Part shown: in pieces, positions 53,067 through 54,562 of the stretch
Layout: the number at the start of each line of letters is the position of its first letter
Numbering within the stretch: position 1 is the stretch's first letter
NCBI GenBank assembly: GCA_026982335.1
Contig: JALSHH010000035.1
Coordinates: forward strand, 1-54,562
Length of the DNA: 54,562 bases
Source of the DNA: Phycisphaerales bacterium
GTDB taxonomy: Bacteria > Planctomycetota > Phycisphaerae > Phycisphaerales > UBA1924
Reading direction: 5' to 3'
Notes under the pieces: generated by a model
What the model saw: the letters and a program-made list of their open reading frames with translations, nothing else
Databases searched by the model: none
What the model was told of the DNA's origin: nothing
Translations under genes and position numbers: made by a program

Positions 53067-54439
53067 GGCAAAACCTCAATTGTGTGCTCAAGATCAATCA
53101 CCATCCACCAATCCGGTGCCGCCTTGAATAAGCTGTCGGGGTTGTCCCAGTCAATCGTGGTGACTTTGCCCACGGTGTGCATCACCACGACCAACCTCGC
53201 ACGGATAACCAACGGGCCCGGTTTAGTCGGCACAAAGCTTGCTCGCGGGACATACTGGTATGATGGACGATCGCCAACTTCGGCATCAAGAAAACTCAGG
53301 TAGTTCTCGCCCTGTATGCGACCAATGGGCTCGATATCATCGGCATCATCACCGATCTCGAAGCCTCTGAAAAAATAACGGACAATGACCCCGCCGGTTG
53401 GAAGATTGATATACCGCGACGATGCGAGCCGAACCTCAGCTTCTTTGCCCACCTGCAAAATCTTATTCTCGGGTGTATCAACAAGTTCAATACGCACCCA
53501 ATCCACCACGCGCCCATAGATCCGATCGTACTGATCCTTGGATATCCGCCCGGTCCCTGCGAACTGCGCGAGCCATTTCTGTTGGTCATAAGTTGAGGAA
53601 CCCCACCCGTTGGTTCCTTCGTTGCCAGCGATGAGCCGCTCGATGAGATCGCCTGTTTGTGCTTGGTCGATAGGTCGGCTGATGAGTTGATTGAATGCCC
53701 CTTTTTCAGTCGGTGCCAACTGCATCAACAACGCCCGAGGCATCGGCCCATACATCAATCCCGGATTCGCAAAGCTGTTATACACCATCAGCCCACCCAA
53801 CACCGCCCCCACCACACCCACAGGCACAAACCACCCCGACCGTACCCGTGGATGATCCGTCGTCCAACTCGCATCATAAATCATCCGACCACACTCAGGA
53901 CACCCGCAAGGAATCGTCAACCCCACAAGCGGATACTCACAATCTACACAACACACCTGCCCCGGCTCGCGGGCAAAGCGGCTCAGCATTGAAAAACCAA
54001 TGCCCCCAAAAAACATCATGATCCCGAGGAACGACAACATCGAAGTGAATCCATCCCCAGCACTCATGAACCCCTGGAGAACAAGCCCGAATGAAAATGT
54101 ATACGCCGTGTATTCAATGTTGACCCAGATCGGCAGGCTCCAGTTCATCGGCGCATGCGAAACCTCGACCCCGGGCTCCTTCTTCTTCTTTTTCCAATAC
54201 TTCCCCAGCCGACGCAAAGGCACCAACCAAACAACAAGAAAGAGCCCACCCACGGGAATCCGCACACCCCATCCCGGACGATAAACCGCAAAGACCACAA
54301 ACAACACAATCGCCAAAACAAGGCACACCCGCGACCAACGAATCGCCATCTTCATCAACGCCAACAACTGCTCATCAACCCTCGGCTCAACCTCAAGCAC
54401 CACCTCACCAACCACAATATCAGGATGAATATATTTCAT
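53063..54439 (-). CDS. Zinc-ribbon membrane protein, paralog B
   Basis: 458 residues from ATG 54439. It has the same layout as the downstream paralog: VLEVEPRVDEQLLAL near the start, hydrophobic spans (VCLVLAIVLFVVFAVYRPGW and others), the ribbon CCVDCEYPLVGLTIPCGCPECG and a beta-rich C-terminus ending in FKAAPDWWMVIDLEHTIEV. The two are a tandem duplication (about one-third identical by eye). Its start lies only ~10 nt from the likely edge of an IS element, so its own promoter and ribosome-binding region may have been replaced. Function unknown. Confidence 0.7.
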   Translation of the reverse strand: MKYIHPDIVVGEVVLEVEPRVDEQLLALMKMAIRWSRVCLVLAIVLFVVFAVYRPGWGVRIPVGGLFLVVWLVPLRRLGKYWKKKKKEPGVEVSHAPMNWSLPIWVNIEYTAYTFSFGLVLQGFMSAGDGFTSMLSFLGIMMFFGGIGFSMLSRFAREPGQVCCVDCEYPLVGLTIPCGCPECGRMIYDASWTTDHPRVRSGWFVPVGVVGAVLGGLMVYNSFANPGLMYGPMPRALLMQLAPTEKGAFNQLISRPIDQAQTGDLIERLIAGNEGTNGWGSSTYDQQKWLAQFAGTGRISKDQYDRIYGRVVDWVRIELVDTPENKILQVGKEAEVRLASSRYINLPTGGVIVRYFFRGFEIGDDADDIEPIGRIQGENYLSFLDAEVGDRPSYQYVPRASFVPTKPGPLVIRARLVVVMHTVGKVTTIDWDNPDSLFKAAPDWWMVIDLEHTIEVLP

Positions 54440-54448
54440 ATGCACCAA

Positions 54449-54562
54449 GAAACTATCTCAAAACGGTCAATCGTTGAAGTCTTCTGTACCAGATCAGGAT
54501 ACAAGCGAGTTTGATCGAAGCGAGGTCGTTCGATGACTTCTTCGCATAACGCACCAAAATAC
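54449..54562 (-). mobile_element. 3' end of an IS5-like transposase gene (partial)
   Basis: On the minus strand, from the window edge to TAG at 54453-54455, one frame reads ILVRYAKKSSNDLASIKLAC followed by ILIWYRRLQRLTVLR. This is the typical C-terminus of IS5/IS427-type DDE transposases (RYxKxAxNyLAxixLAcxliWxR). GAAACTATCTCAAAAC just after the stop resembles terminal repeats of that group. Only the end is visible; the rest lies beyond base 54562. Confidence 0.78.

Overview
The window looks like a chromosomal segment of a planctomycete of the class Phycisphaerae. Three observations support this. There are three secreted proteins ending in a PxPG(S)-hydrophobic-RRRR sorting tail, a protein that joins TPR repeats to two RNA-polymerase alpha-CTD domains, and a gene order in which housekeeping genes (atpD, nuoB, rpmH, guaA, rnc, aroC, pheA, pdxA) stand singly rather than in their usual operons. 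This assignment is an inference from protein style; there is no rRNA in the window. Two tRNA-Ser genes (GGA and GCT anticodons) are present. Coding density is high and genes lie on both strands.

Layout. 1-3.4 kb: a doubtful ORF, tRNA-Ser(GGA), rpoZ-coaC, a DUF3553 protein, a small coiled-coil protein and tRNA-Ser(GCT). 3.5-6.8 kb: an RlmL-type RNA methyltransferase, a split Aer-like energy-taxis pair (PAS protein plus short MCP) and a Nudix hydrolase. 6.8-13.6 kb: a UbiA-like membrane protein, the ribH-nusB-ftsY operon, an MscS channel and a solitary atpD. 13.6-16.6 kb (minus strand): a BLUF-like protein that lacks key flavin residues, then a lipoprotein / RsbW-like kinase / STAS / MlaE-permease operon. 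16.8-22.5 kb: guaA, a membrane protein, a yceI gene broken by a G15 homopolymer, an exported exo/endonuclease-phosphatase lipoprotein and rnc. 22.8-26 kb: rpmH (L34, 46 aa), then three paralogous PEP-CTERM-like genes, each with its own promoter and terminator, two of them with similar 5' leaders. 26-30 kb (minus): an rluB-like pseudouridine synthase, yihY, an ACT protein and a solitary nuoB. 30-37 kb: a coiled-coil protein with a PTQT tandem repeat, a BtuF-like binding protein, and the type II secretion genes gspD-gspE. 37-42.5 kb: a candidate structured RNA, aroC, a fused membrane/spermidine-synthase-like protein, a BFD-like ferredoxin and the TPR/alpha-CTD protein. 42.8-54.5 kb: a MATE exporter, membrane proteins, pdxA, pheA, dut, two tandem zinc-ribbon membrane paralogs, and the 3' end of an IS5-like transposase cut off by the window edge.

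The segment is mainly core metabolism and envelope biology. A secretion/surface theme recurs: FtsY, GspD/E, sorting-tail proteins, MlaE and lipoproteins. The observations most worth following are the off-frame G15 tract in yceI, the shared promoter-plus-hairpin leaders of the sorting-tail genes, the two-hairpin GGA-loop RNA after gspE, the double alpha-CTD protein and the photochemically defective BLUF domain.
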